Positions 1 through 10,801 of a stretch of 64,000 bases of DNA are shown one piece after another (the first letter of the stretch is position 1; each line of letters begins with the position of its first letter). Location of the stretch: contig NC_056004.1 in NCBI RefSeq assembly GCF_018446385.1, forward strand, positions 27,038,492 through 27,102,491, given 5' to 3'. The notes beneath the pieces are model-generated. The model was given only the letters and a program-made list of their open reading frames with translations, searched no databases and was not told the origin of the DNA. A program made the position numbers and the translations under genes. This stretch comes from Zingiber officinale. Its lineage: Eukaryota; Streptophyta; Magnoliopsida; Zingiberales; Zingiberaceae.

Positions 1-2029
1 ATAAACTTTCCATTATTGCCTTCTTGATAATGAATGAGCGTTGGCATTACTGTTTAGAATATTAAAGTAGTCTGAGCAATTTATGTGATCAAATATAGGT
101 TATTCTTGATTTTGAAGAAAGAGTGGATTTTACTTAAAGGTTCATTGACACAAAAGTTCACCAGCAACAATACAATAGCAGTTTCCCAAGTAAGCTTCTC
201 AGCCTTTTTCTTATTTTGTGTCTGATTTGTGAAGCAATTATGGTAATCACTGTATGTAATTCTTATTTATCGTATGATGTTATTTGTAATTTTTAATTAT
301 GATATGTGTGTGCTGGCACATACAATTGAAAAATTTGCTAGCATGATTTCTTTGGTGCTTATTCTATCTCATCTATGTATAGCATAACTTTTCTAAATAT
401 AACAATACCTGCACCAACCATATTAAGATGAACACATAAACTATAATACCCATCCATCACAATACCTATCTCATCTATATAATATTTTATCTGTTTAGAA
501 AAATTTTCGTTGTTTATGCGTAAATGGTTTTTCGTTGTTTATTTTGATATTATTTATTGTTTGATGTGCCATAATGAATTGGAGTTTTCTTTCTTGTAAG
601 CTATGTTTTTTGTGAGATTATAATTATCTTGAGTTAGCCATTTATTGATTTCTTGTAAGCTATGTTTTTGGTAAAAATTTTCGAGCTTGTTGATTTTATT
701 CAAAATTTTCCTTCTGCTCTTTTGCCAATTCACTTGTTTGTATCCCTTTAATATTTCATTTGCACGTCATATTTCTTGAAGAGAGAAGGATGGTGTGGTG
801 TCACGTCCACAACTATCAATGTTAAGTTTTTAAATATAAAGCACTTTGCAGCTTGATATATATCAATTGTAGCTCTAATTGGATGTAACATAAGCACTTT
901 GCAACCATAAAGTTTGGAGTTTGCTTTCTTGTGAGCTATGTTTTGTGTGAGATTATAATTATCTTGAGTTAGCCATTTATTGATTTCTTGTATGCATTTG
1001 AATTCTTGCAATTAATTCATTCTTTGTATTGCTGCTTATTGTGAGAAGTTGGGAATTCAATTAAATTGAGTGATAATGTATAATCTTATTTAGCATAATT
1101 GTTGTTGCTGATGGTATGCCATGTTTGTTTTCATTAGAACCTTCTCTTTTGCATTGCCAGATTGGATGTTCTATCTCGATTAAATGTCTATTTAATTCTA
1201 CGAAAATTGTAGCAAAAAGAGTTGTTCGTAGCATGGACCAGAATACTGAAGTAGGAAGACAGGTGTTGGGACCAAATTGGTGTGAAATACAAGTTCTAGT
1301 TGTCCTAGAATGGGAAGAGTGCTTGATTAGGCCATATGATCTTTTATAAAGGTTTAAGGATGCACTTGGAAGAATGATAGCTTGACCTTGTTATCTGGTA
1401 TGATATGTAACTTTTTAATTAATTACTATTTATTATATATATCTATCATGTTAGTGTCTTTTTAAACTAATATCAATTATATTTGCAATTAACAGTTAAT
1501 GAAGTAGACTTCTCTACTAGGTGCTTTTGGAGTTTTGTGGCACAATAGCAAGGTAAATGCTAGTGTCTTTTTAAAACAATTATATTTGATGTTGTGGAGC
1601 TTTTCTAATTTATCATTTGGTAAATATTCACTAGTTCGAATTGAATTTTAATCTCTTTATTTTATGCTTCTTTAATTTTATTTTATTTATACAAATATAT
1701 GAATTTTTATTGTAGGTGATAAGAATATTGGATTTTGTTTAAGATGTGCTGGTTGAAGAATGAAGATGCACCACAAGTTTGGTTACGAGACTTAATTTTT
1801 CACTAGTTCTTAAACTAAATACATTAGGTACATTTGTAATTGGTATATAAATATTTTTTGAGGTGATAAATTTATCAGCCTTCTGGATTGCAAAATTAAT
1901 GATAATTATTGATTAGCACTTTAATTTCTATTTTAATACTTTTTATTTGTGTTTATTTTCATATATCATGAAAATATTGAAAATGAAGGACATATTTTAT
2001 AATATATGACATTTTAAAAGTCATCATAA
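1..2029. other. AT-rich DNA, no supported gene; probably interior of a CACTA element
   Basis: I see no convincing coding exon here; the short open frames lack recognisable motifs and codon structure. The stretch lies inside the CACTA end that terminates at 2,491, so it is most likely its 3' non-coding interior. An imperfect direct repeat of about 80 bp occurs at 581-660 and 916-995, both containing the phrase ATTATCTTGAGTTAGCC. Element membership is inferred, because the other end is off the window. Confidence 0.4.
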
Positions 2030-2491
2030 ATAATTATTAATAATAATTGTTAATGTCCTTATAGACTAGTATAGAAGATATTTGTAAGTGTCACTACAAA
2101 TTACATAATGGGGCATTTTAAATTAACCTTATAAATTATCATTAGTGACATTTTTTATTGTCACTATAAATAACATACAAGACACTTATAGTTGTCCTAC
2201 TAAATAATTTTAAAGGACATATAAATTTGTCATCATTACTATAATAACAAGGCATGCATAAATGTCTTTACAAATCTTATAGTGACATTTTTTTTGTCAC
2301 TATAACAATTATTTATGATATCAGTGGTGTGACTATTTTTATACTATAGTGACACTAAGAAATGTCATAAAGCTTTAGACGACATCACTATAGAGGACAT
2401 TTTAACTTAATGTCACTATATCAAAAGTGTCAGTATGAGTAGTATATGATGACACTTTTAAATGTCACTAAAAGCATATATTCTTGTAGTG
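2030..2491 (-). mobile_element. CACTA (En/Spm-type) transposon terminus with subterminal repeats
   Basis: Read on the minus strand from 2,491 the sequence begins CACTACAAGAATATATGC, which has the CACTA core of this superfamily. Behind it lie about 450 bp of short reiterated motifs of the type TGTCACTA and AGTGACAT in both orientations, the classic subterminal transposase-binding repeats of CACTA elements. The terminus directly abuts GC-rich gypsy coding sequence at 2,492, so the element appears to have inserted into that retrotransposon. The other terminus and the 3-bp target duplication are outside the window. Confidence 0.7.
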
Positions 2492-3976
2492 ATTCCCGAT
2501 CGATCGCGATTAACATTGTGGCCTCCGTCCGGCTCTGGTGGAGTTTAGACTGCTCTTTTCTTCGTAGACCCATCCCTGAAGCTCCTTGGTGACAGCGTTC
2601 ACCTCCAAGCGTGGATTCTTTCGAGCGCTTCTCGCTTCAGACTTGACCATCTCTACATAGCATCGTCGAGCGGTAAGTTGATCGCCTTTGACTTCACCCA
2701 CCCGGTCGTCCACCAGGAACTTGATCTTTTGGCAGTACATAGACACCATTGCCCGAAATGCATTGAGGGTCGGTCGGCCCAAGATGATCGATGTTGTAGG
2801 CTGATGGTGTGTCCACTACGATGAAGTTTGTGGTCCTGGTTCTCTTTAATGGCTCTTCACCGAGCAAAACGGTCAATCAGGCCTGTCAGTGCAGCAGTAC
2901 TTCATTACTCGTGAAGCCGTACAACGGAGTCGTCATGAGCAACCGCTCACTTCGATCAATTTGTAACTGATCGAACGTCTTCTTGAAAATAATGTTCACC
3001 GAACTCCCTGTATCAACAAAAGTCCAGTGAATAGTGTAATTGACGATTACCGCTTCGATGATCAGCGCGTCATCATGAGAGATCTCTACTCCCTCCAAGT
3101 CATTGGGGTCAAAGCTGACCTGGGGCCCTTCGACCTTCTCCTTGCTGCATCCCACAACGTGGATCTCTAACTGTCGAGCGTATGACTTCCTAGCTCGGTT
3201 GGATGCACCGCCGGTTGACCCTCCGCGATCATGCCTATCTCTCCTCAGGAAGAGTTGTTCATGTTTTCTTCTTCTCGAGCGGAGTATCTGTTTCGCCCGG
3301 CCGGGACTCGAGAGGGGTCGGTGTCGTCCCTCCGTTGATGGTGATGGCGCTCGGACTACTTTCTTTCTTCCTCTCGTCATCCGATCGATCAATGCCTTTA
3401 TCGCCGATCGGGAGAAGGAGATCAGTGATGATATTCGCGCAGAGTTGATCGACTTACAATTAGTGTCAGGTCGCGACAATCACGTGCGTTATGGGTCAGC
3501 GATTGGTGAAAGGAGCAGAACATGGGCGTCCACCCCTTGACTCTAGTCGTCTTCGGCTGTCCGGAGGCCACATGCTGTACGGCATGTGTCCTAGCCTCCT
3601 GATATAGCCGTGCTCCTTCGCCCCTTGACCCCTTTGACGGTTGATGGTTGCTTGTCGGACGCCGCTCGAGTGCTAGTGTGGGCTCGACAGGCATTTCATT
3701 CTTCCTTGTCGCTTGGGCTTCTTCCATATTTATGTACTCGTTGGCCTTTCTGAGCAGGTGGTCGAAGTCCCTGGGTGGCTTCCTGATGACCAATCGGAAG
3801 AAATCTCCTTTGGTGAGCCCCTGAGTGAAGTCATTCATCATGATCTCGGACAAGACCGAAGGGATGTCCATGGCCACTTGGTTGAAGCACTGAATGTACT
3901 CTTAAAGCGCTTCCTTGGGCCCTTGCTTCAGGGCGAAGAGGTTGACGCTCATCTTCTGGTAGCGCCGGATGCTGAC
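2492..3976 (-). pseudogene. Ty3/gypsy gag-protease remnant (3' portion of the split element)
   Basis: Minus-strand frames encode, in order, a gag capsid-like segment (3,976 to about 3,480), a degenerate zinc-knuckle-like CxxH...C segment near 3,500, and an aspartic protease with the active-site motif FVDTGSSVN (about 3,015 on the minus strand). The pre-reverse-transcriptase linker starting MGRPTLNAFRA (2,782 downwards) follows. The frames are interrupted: an in-frame stop near 3,903, frame changes near 3,480 and 2,880. Reverse transcriptase, RNase H and integrase are missing because the CACTA end at 2,491 cuts the element. It continues upstream at 7,494-8,293 across the solo LTR. It is non-functional. 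Confidence 0.85.
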
Positions 3977-3981
3977 GAAAT
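3977..3981. repeat. 5-bp target-site duplication GAAAT, left copy
   Basis: GAAAT directly precedes TGTTAGGATG, the LTR start, and recurs immediately after the LTR end at 7,489-7,493. Five base pairs is the usual duplication made by LTR-retrotransposon integrase. Confidence 0.85.
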
Positions 3982-5348
3982 TGTTAGGATGTATACTAAA
4001 AGCCTAGCTTTTTGTATGAACATTTATTTTGAAATGAGAATCACATTGGTCAAATGTCTGCATTTAGTTAAAATGCAGTTGTCCATTTAATTTATATTGT
4101 AAATAATATGGTGTGTGGTGTCACACAGAAGATCATGTTATCAGTACCTTATAAATTATAAATAGTAGCTCACAACCAAGATGGATTGGGGTAAGCCATT
4201 GGAATGATTGTAGTGCAATTTGTACTAGTTTATCTTGACTATAAAATTACACTAGTATATTATGTGTGTATTGAGCAGGACCATGTGAGGTTGTTTCTTT
4301 TTATACTAACTGTATAAAAGAACAAAATCTCTGTTATTATGGATGTGCGTACTCTTAATCCCGATATAATAACAAGCACATATACTTAGTATTTATTTCT
4401 TTAATTTATCAATGAGTGAGATTTATTCGTTAAATCAATAGGCCCGATAAGTTGGGAAATAATATTATTTAAATTGTGTATTGTTGATTATAGAAGGAAA
4501 CTGTGTCATAGTTATCTAGGTTGATGATGCCCCTTGAGAAGCTTATAAGGATTATCATGTAAACCCTGCAGGTGGACTTAGTTCGGCATGATAATAAAGT
4601 TGAGTGATACTACTCTTGGAGCTAGATATTAATTAAGTGAGTTGTCAGTAACTCATTTAATTAATGGACATTCGATATCGTAAACATAGGGAGATTAATG
4701 CACTCATGATAAGAAGGAGCTCATAATGTAATATGGGATTAGTGCGACAATTCAATAATGACTCTTTAGTGGTATGAGTTGTTATTGATGAACTTAAGTT
4801 GGGTGTTCGGGTCGAACACATGAAGCTCAAGTCCATCAGGAGGTCAAAATCAATTCCTCCTCTAGGTCCCTTTTGTAGACTCTTATTAAAAGTTTTTTTA
4901 TCCACCAAAGCCCAGCTTCTTACCCAAACTAGGGGTCGGCCACATCCTTGCTTGGTGCCCAAGCAAGGGGCTGGCCAAGCCCATCTTGGTATCCAAGATG
5001 TGGTCGGCCAAGCCTTGCTTAGTGACCAAGCAAGGGGTCGGCCACTAAAGAAATAAAAAGAGATATTTTAATTTTTTAAAATCTTTCCTTTTATAGCAAT
5101 CTACAAAGGATTAAAAGAGAGATTTAATTTTAAAATATTTTCTATTTTGAATTCATCCACATGGTTTTAAAAGAGAGTTTTAAATTTTAAAATTTTTCCT
5201 TTTTTGTTGCCATCTATAATGGTTTAAAAAGAGAGATTTTAATTTTGATAAAATTTTCCTTTTTTGTAACCATGATTTAGAAGAGAAGTTTAATTTTAAA
5301 ATCTTTCCTTTTTTAGACATCTACAATGTTTAAAAGAAAGAGATTTTA

Positions 5349-6462
5349 GGGAGTGTTTGGTTTAGGGGAATAGGAGTAAGGAATGGGAATGAGAATCATT
5401 GATTACCATTGTTAATGTTTGGATTATAGGAATAGGAATAAGGGAATGAATCCTTGAAATTGGGTAATAACTCATTCCCATGTACCTCCCTTTCAATGAG
5501 TCATTACCCTATTTTCATCAATCAAAATATTCTCTTATTCCAAAAATACCCTTGACCTAAAACTAAAATTTTCTCCCTTAATATCAAATATCAAAATTTA
5601 TTTATTTTTTCTTCATATCACTTCTCTCTCCTTGTTCTCTCTCATCATATTTTCTCTCTCATCATTTTATCACACACTTTCTCTCTCCTATCACACTCTC
5701 TTTTCTCTTTTTTCTCATTACACTTTCTCTCTCATCATACTTTCTCTCTCCTCAATCTCTTCCATCACACTCTCTTCTTTTTTTCATCATACTTTCTCTC
5801 TCATGATACTTTCTCTTTCCTCAATATCTCTCATCACACTCTCTTTTCTCTTTTTTTTCTCATCACACTTTCGCTCTCATCACACTTTCTCTCTCCTCAA
5901 TCTCTCTTGTCACACTCCCTCCTTTTTTTCCTCAACACACTTTCTCTCTCATCATACTTTCTCTCTCATCATCTCTCCCATCACACTCACTGTTCTCTTT
6001 TCTCTCATCATACTTTCTCTCTCCTCAATCTCTCTCATCACACACTCTCTCTCCCTTCATTTTTTCTCATTACATTTTCTATCTCTTCATCCTCTCCCAT
6101 CATAATTTCTCTCACATCATATTTTATCTCTCATCATGCTCTCTTCTATCACACTCTCTTTTTTCATTTTCTCTCATCACACTTTTCTCTCTCTTCATTC
6201 TTTCTTATCACATTTTCTCTCTCATCATAATTCTCTCTCATCATTCTCTTTCATCATATTTTTCTCTCACATTCATCTTTTCTCACATCTATTTTTTTTC
6301 TCTTATTTTCCTTTAAGGGTAAAAAAGGAAATATTAATTTATTCCGATAGAAAATATGCAACTAACCAAACATTGCTTTTACCATGCTCATACTCATTCT
6401 CATTCCACAATACAATGATTCCCATTCCGATTCTCATTCCCATGCTCATACCAAACGCCCCC
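5349..6462. mobile_element. Tourist/PIF-Harbinger-like non-autonomous element, TTA target duplication
   Basis: The left end reads GGGAGTGTTTGGT and the right end ACCAAACGCCCCC, an imperfect 13-bp terminal inverted repeat of the GGGNNTGTTTGGT type. TTA flanks both sides (5,346-5,348 and 6,463-6,465), the duplication characteristic of PIF/Harbinger. The interior has no transposase. Its arms just inside the ends repeat GGAATGGGAATGAGAAT-like words and their complement. The centre is a long pyrimidine-rich array (next entry). Confidence 0.8.
5620..6300 (+). repeat. Pyrimidine-rich (TCTCATCA/CTTTCTCTC) low-complexity array
   Basis: About 680 bp of almost pure C/T with periodic A, built from variants of TCTCATCACACTTTCTCTC with a period near 17-20 bp. 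It is the core of the Tourist-like element. Open frames through it read as Ser/Leu/His/Phe low-complexity strings and are not proteins. Confidence 0.85.
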
Positions 6463-7488
6463 TTAATTTTTTAAACTTTCCTTTTGTAGCCATCACAATA
6501 GGAAATTTAAAAGAGAGAAATTTTAATTATTATTAAAATTTCCTTTTATGTCATGACCAAGGATTATAAAAGAGAGATAGAGGGTGCCTTATGGGAATAA
6601 CACATCTCCATATTTCTCTTGTTCCCGTAGGGGCGAAACCTAAGCTTTCCCTCTTCTCTTTTCCTTGGTGGTCGGCCCTTCTCTCTTTCTCTTCTCCCTT
6701 TGTTTTCTTCTCTTAAGGCCGGCAGCACATCAAGCTCCATCTTTTTGTGGCTAGTTTGCTTGGAGGGGAAGAAGAAGAGAAGGAAGTTTCCTATTTTGGC
6801 ATTCCTTCGGTGGCCGAAACTTGTAGGCAAAGAAGAAGGTTTGGGTGGATTTTGTCTTGGTAGATCGTCGCCCACACGATGTCTAAGAAGAGGAGAGGAA
6901 TACAGCAGAAGATCAAGAGGTCTTTAGATACAAAGAAAGGTATAACTAGTTAATTGTTTCCGCGGTGTACTAGTTTAGTTTTTCTTTGTATGGATCCTGA
7001 AATACCAACACAAGAGGCAAGCGATTTTGTGTTTCGATTTTTTGCTTCGATTTTATGTTTCGATCTTGTGTTTCGATTGAGGTTTCTTTAGTTAAACCTA
7101 GTGTTTACTGTGAGGAGTTTAAATATTCAATTTCTTTGAAAAACTTTGTCTAGGAAGTGGTGGATGATCCCCTAACCAAGAAGGTCGAGTGTCTCGCCAA
7201 CGACCTGGAAGCCAATCCTTGAAATAGATATTTAATCAACTTCTGTAATATGGTTTAACTTCTGATGAGCACATGGGTTGAATTTGGATTAATAATGTTA
7301 AGTTTTGTTTGCAATTCAAGTTTAACTTCTGAAGATCACATGGGATGAACTTGGATTAATAATGTTAAGTTTCGTTTGCAATCCAAGTTTAACTTATGAA
7401 AAAGCACATAGGTTGCTAGGAATAGTTCTGTGCTTGTACAAATTTTTGTACAGGGGGAACAGAATGGAATTCCGAGTAGCACCCATCA

Positions 7489-7493
7489 GAAAT
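7489..7493. repeat. 5-bp target-site duplication GAAAT, right copy
   Basis: Direct copy of 3,977-3,981, following the LTR terminal CATCA. Confidence 0.85.
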
Positions 7494-8293
7494 GATGTTG
7501 GAACGCAGCTCGAAAATCTTTAAAGCTTCGTATTGAGCCGTCTAGCAGTCTTCGAAACCATCTCTGCACCGACCCGGAGAGGGTTGTGTGGAAGACTCGA
7601 CACTTTACCACATCTGTGTACTAGTGAATTGTGGCCACATTGTCAAACTTATCCAGATGATCGTCTGGATCAGTCGACCCATTGTACTCTCCAATCGCCA
7701 ATGGAGTATAATGCCTCAATAGGGGGTCTTGCAAGATTTCCTCGGAGAACTGTCGGTTCATCCGTTCAGGCGACGCAGTGCCTCGGGGTGCCTTGTCTTT
7801 TCGTGCATCCCGAACGGGAGCGTCATCCGAGGATGATCCCCTCTTTTGGTTCGCTTGGGCTATCTCTAAGGGGGTTTGGAATAGGGCGCGGTGGAAGGGG
7901 ATTGGCGCGGGCAGCGCTTCCCCTAGCGTACCGATCAACCTTCTATTCTGTCCCCATACAGAGAGCTGTTCTGCTCGGTCTTCTGCCCTGCTCGTCCTAT
8001 AGCTGATGTCGCGGGTTGTGGCGCTAGCCGATCGGCTAACGCTTGTTGTTGTTGCTGCTTGATCATTTTTGCCGCTCGGGCTTGCACGATCATATCGAGC
8101 TCTTCTTGGGTGAGCGTCACAGTGGTTAGTCGTCCAGCGTCGTCCATCTTCTCGGCTCTGATGCAGGCAACGTTTCCACAAACAACGCCAAATATGATCT
8201 TGTCTGAAAGTCGATGAGATAGATGCTGGGGATATGACGCTCCCGCTGACCTCCTATAGACTTTGCTTCGACCTACAATACAAGTGGCGTCAG
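7494..8293 (-). pseudogene. Ty3/gypsy leader and gag remnant (5' portion of the split element)
   Basis: On the minus strand an ATG at 8,147 opens a gag frame beginning MDDAGRLTTVTLTQEELDM with a short glutamine run. The frame shifts near 7,990 and continues through a proline/charged linker to a capsid-like motif (YNGSTDPDDHLDKF, near 7,660). It then meets a stop at 7,621 and resumes in the same frame to the solo-LTR insertion at 7,493. The segment 8,148-8,293 is the non-coding leader between LTR and gag. It has at least one frameshift and one internal stop, so it is dead. Confidence 0.8.
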
Positions 8294-8563
8294 TGTCGTG
8301 CCAGGGAAGGGGTCCCCGGCGATGGCCCTCTGACGCTCAAGTCAGTCTCCGACGAAGAAGAAGAAGAAGCAAAGAACGAAGCAACAAGAAGACTGTAGCG
8401 CAACCGTAAAATATCGCATACCTTCGCCGATGCTTAGACCCCCCTTTATATAGAGCTCCTATAGCATGCAGGCATGCTTCCTAAGGTGGGCAAGTGTCTC
8501 TAAGTTTTTCTTGAAAAGACTCGTCAATAAAGTGTCTCTGACATAGTACCTTAGCAAGCCGAG
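8294..8563 (-). mobile_element. Truncated gypsy LTR
   Basis: This piece resembles the LTR at 24,467 onwards: both share GGTCCCCGGCG/GGTCCCGGCG-type words, a GCATACCT...GACCCCCC core followed by TATATAGAGC or CATATAGTAC, and CATGCAGGCATGC-type DNA. On the minus strand it carries a TATA-like CTCTATATAAAGG near 8,450, a plausible LTR promoter. Similarity stops near 8,563 where unrelated repetitive DNA begins, so the outer part of the LTR is missing. Confidence 0.65.
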
Positions 8564-9185
8564 GGAGTCCAATATCGGGTAAGTTGAATGTGATTATGTC
8601 ATGTCTAATTTGCTATGTCTGCTCATGCTATGTTGATATACAAGTTTATGCTTAAACTTATGTTATGAATTTGCACGTAAGTTTATGTTCATGTTCTTCG
8701 TATGTATGATTATGATACCTTAAAATAATAATGATAATGATAAAGATTTAATAAGGATACCGTAAGGGAAAAGGCCCCAGAGGGACCCCGTTTAAGAGAT
8801 AAAGCCCCAGAGGGAGCCTAATATCGGGTAGGTTGACTATAACAAAGTGATAATGATAATAATAAAGATTAAATGAGGATATCGTGAGGGAAAAGACCCC
8901 TAGAGGGAGCCCAATATCGGGTAAGTTGACTGTGATGAAATAATTATGATAATAATTTATGGGAATACTGTGAGAGAGAAGGCCCTAGAGGGAGCCCATG
9001 CCAACACTAAATTTTCATAGGCCACGGCCCAATGACAAACGGGTTGTTGGAGACCCCGCTAACTATAGGCCAAGACATAGTAATGGAAAAGTGGTTGTTG
9101 ATGTCCCGCCGCCTGGTACCATGATTTTACAGCTGAGATTGATCAATCGATCATATGATGATAGTTAGTCACTTTCAACGATCCT
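8564..9185. repeat. Reiterated LTR-like sequence (AATATCGGGTAAGTTGA units)
   Basis: At least three copies of GAGGGAGYCYAATATCGGGTA followed by RGTTGA occur (near 8,566, 8,812 and 8,909), separated by AT-rich spacers such as AATGATAATAATAAAGATT. Related CCCCAGAGGGA words lie between them. No coding capacity. It is probably part of an older retroelement LTR, but I cannot name the family. Confidence 0.55.
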
Positions 9186-9189
9186 TACC

Positions 9190-9850
9190 TTAAAAAGATT
9201 TTATGATAAATTATGCTTATGTTATGCTTATGTACATACTCATGATTATGTTTGTTCGTATGATTATGTTTATGCTTATGTACATGCTCATATTTATGTC
9301 TGATCGTATGATTATATTTATGCTTATGTACATGCTCATCATTATGTTTGTTCAGATGCTTATGTTATGCTTATATACATGATCATGATTATGTCTGTGT
9401 GTTTATGCTTATGTACATACTCATGATTATGTTTGTTCATATGCTTATGTTATGCTTATATATATGGTTATGATTATGTATGTGTGTTTATGCTTTATGT
9501 ACATTCTCATGATTATGTTTGTTCATATGCTTATGTTTATGCTTATGTTATGCTTATATACATGCTCATGATTATGTCTGTATATTATGCTTATGTGCAT
9601 ACTCATGATTATGTTTGTTCGTATGTTTATGTTTATGCTTATATTATGTTTACATATATGTTTATGATTATATTTGTTCGTATGCTTATATTTATTTCTA
9701 CGTTATGTTGATGTATATGCTTATGATTATGTTTGTTCGTATGCTTATATTTATTTCTACGTTATGTTGATGTATATGCTTATGATTATGTTTGTTCGTA
9801 TGCTTATATTTATGCCCTCATGCTTATGTTGATGTTTATGCGTATGTTCA
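9190..9850 (+). repeat. Minisatellite of TTATG/CATGATTATGTTTGTTCGTATG units
   Basis: About 660 bp of tandem, imperfect units made of TTATGCTTATGTACATACTC and ATGATTATGTTTGTTCGTAT. The compound period is roughly 50-65 bp, with near-identical successive copies at 9,700-9,815. Frames through it give Tyr/Val/Met strings and are not genes. Replication slippage is the simplest origin. Confidence 0.8.
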
Positions 9851-9959
9851 TGGTATGTTAGTAGGAGGGTCCCTAGTTACCTAGAACATGATTTCCCTTA
9901 GTACACTAGATTATATGTGCTAATTGTTGCATGACATAATTTTGAATATGTTGAGTTTC

Positions 9960-10801
9960 TCGACTCACAGACTTTAACCCTTTTTTTCAGACAATGGAAC
10001 AAATGAGACGGGAGATATTGACTAGTGAACCAACTCAGAACAATGACAGTATAATCCAAAGATCCTCCAGTTTAATTTGTGCATTTAACTATCTTATTTT
10101 TCTAACCGTATAATTTTATTTAAATTAAGAAATTGCTATGGAAGCATGAGCAAGTGACAATCACAGTTACATTTATGAATGGTAAAACAAAAAGGAAAAC
10201 CTAGGAATGTTGCACATGGCATGTGTGGTTAATTGAAATCGGGATTGTATTATATGATACTTTTGCATGTTAATTGTATAATATTTTTTATTAGAAATTA
10301 ATTATATTTATTTCAATGTTATTTGTGTCTTACTTTTACATTAAAAAGTGTTTGTTTTAAATATTTTGAATTTGTTTGAAAGGTGTGATTGTTTATTATG
10401 TAAATGAGGGATATAAAAAATATAATATAATATAAATTTAGTGATAAATTTAAAAATAAATTTATATACGAATTTATAAATAGATTTATAAATATATTAA
10501 AATTATATTTATTATTTAATTTGAGATGGATTAATGATGAATCTAAAATAAAATTAGAAACATAATTTATATTTGAAATTTAAAATAAATATATTTGGTA
10601 AAATTAAAAATAAATTTATAAATAATTTTTTAATTATTTTTTAAATTAGTGACGGAATATTTCCGTCTTAAAATTAGTCATGGAACTTTCATTAACGAAT
10701 TTTTGAGATAAAATATTCTATCTCAAATATTATTTAGAGAGAGAAAAATAATTTTTAGAGATAAAATTTTTCATCTCTGAAGTCATGTTTTTTTGTAGTT
10801 G
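9960..10801 (-). mobile_element. Probable second CACTA-type end
   Basis: On the minus strand from 10,801 the DNA reads CAACTACAAAAAAACATGAC, one base away from a CACTACAAAAAAA terminus. It is followed by alternating GAGATAAAAT and TTTCCGTC motifs in both orientations, as in subterminal regions. A short plus-strand frame at 9,993-10,060 (MEQMRREILTSEP) after a splice-acceptor-like TTTTTTTCAG might be the tail of its transposase, but it is too short to assign. The left end is not seen. Confidence 0.4.

Larger units (their letters stand above)
3982..7488 (+). mobile_element. Solo LTR (about 2.39 kb without its own insertion) inside gypsy gag
   Basis: It begins TGTTAGGATGTATAC, ends CACCCATCA (TG...CA), and is flanked by GAAAT on both sides. 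No primer-binding site, internal region or second LTR is present, so it is a solo LTR left by recombination. It interrupts the gypsy gag frame; without it and one GAAAT copy the flanking gag frames are contiguous. It contains a Tourist-like element at 5,349-6,462. Near its 3' part (7,255-7,385) a segment of about 63 bp is tandemly repeated (TGGATTAATAATGTTAAGTT occurs twice). A second member of the family starts at 63,674. The superfamily (copia or gypsy) cannot be decided without the internal region. Confidence 0.85.

Noticed and set aside
3103-3540. 145-codon plus-strand frame over the gypsy protease region
   Set aside because: Opposite-strand shadow of the minus-strand gag-protease, which carries the DTGSS motif.
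5632-6474. Long open frames of 107-157 codons rich in Ser, Leu, His and Phe
   Set aside because: They are the pyrimidine-rich microsatellite of the Tourist-like element read in several frames; no domain and no codon structure.
8566-9010. Regularly spaced repeats that could suggest a CRISPR array
   Set aside because: Units differ in length and sequence, spacers are AT-rich and related, and the context is a plant nuclear genome.
9433-9711. 92-codon frame of Tyr/Val/Met/Cys
   Set aside because: Translation of the ATG/TTATG minisatellite.
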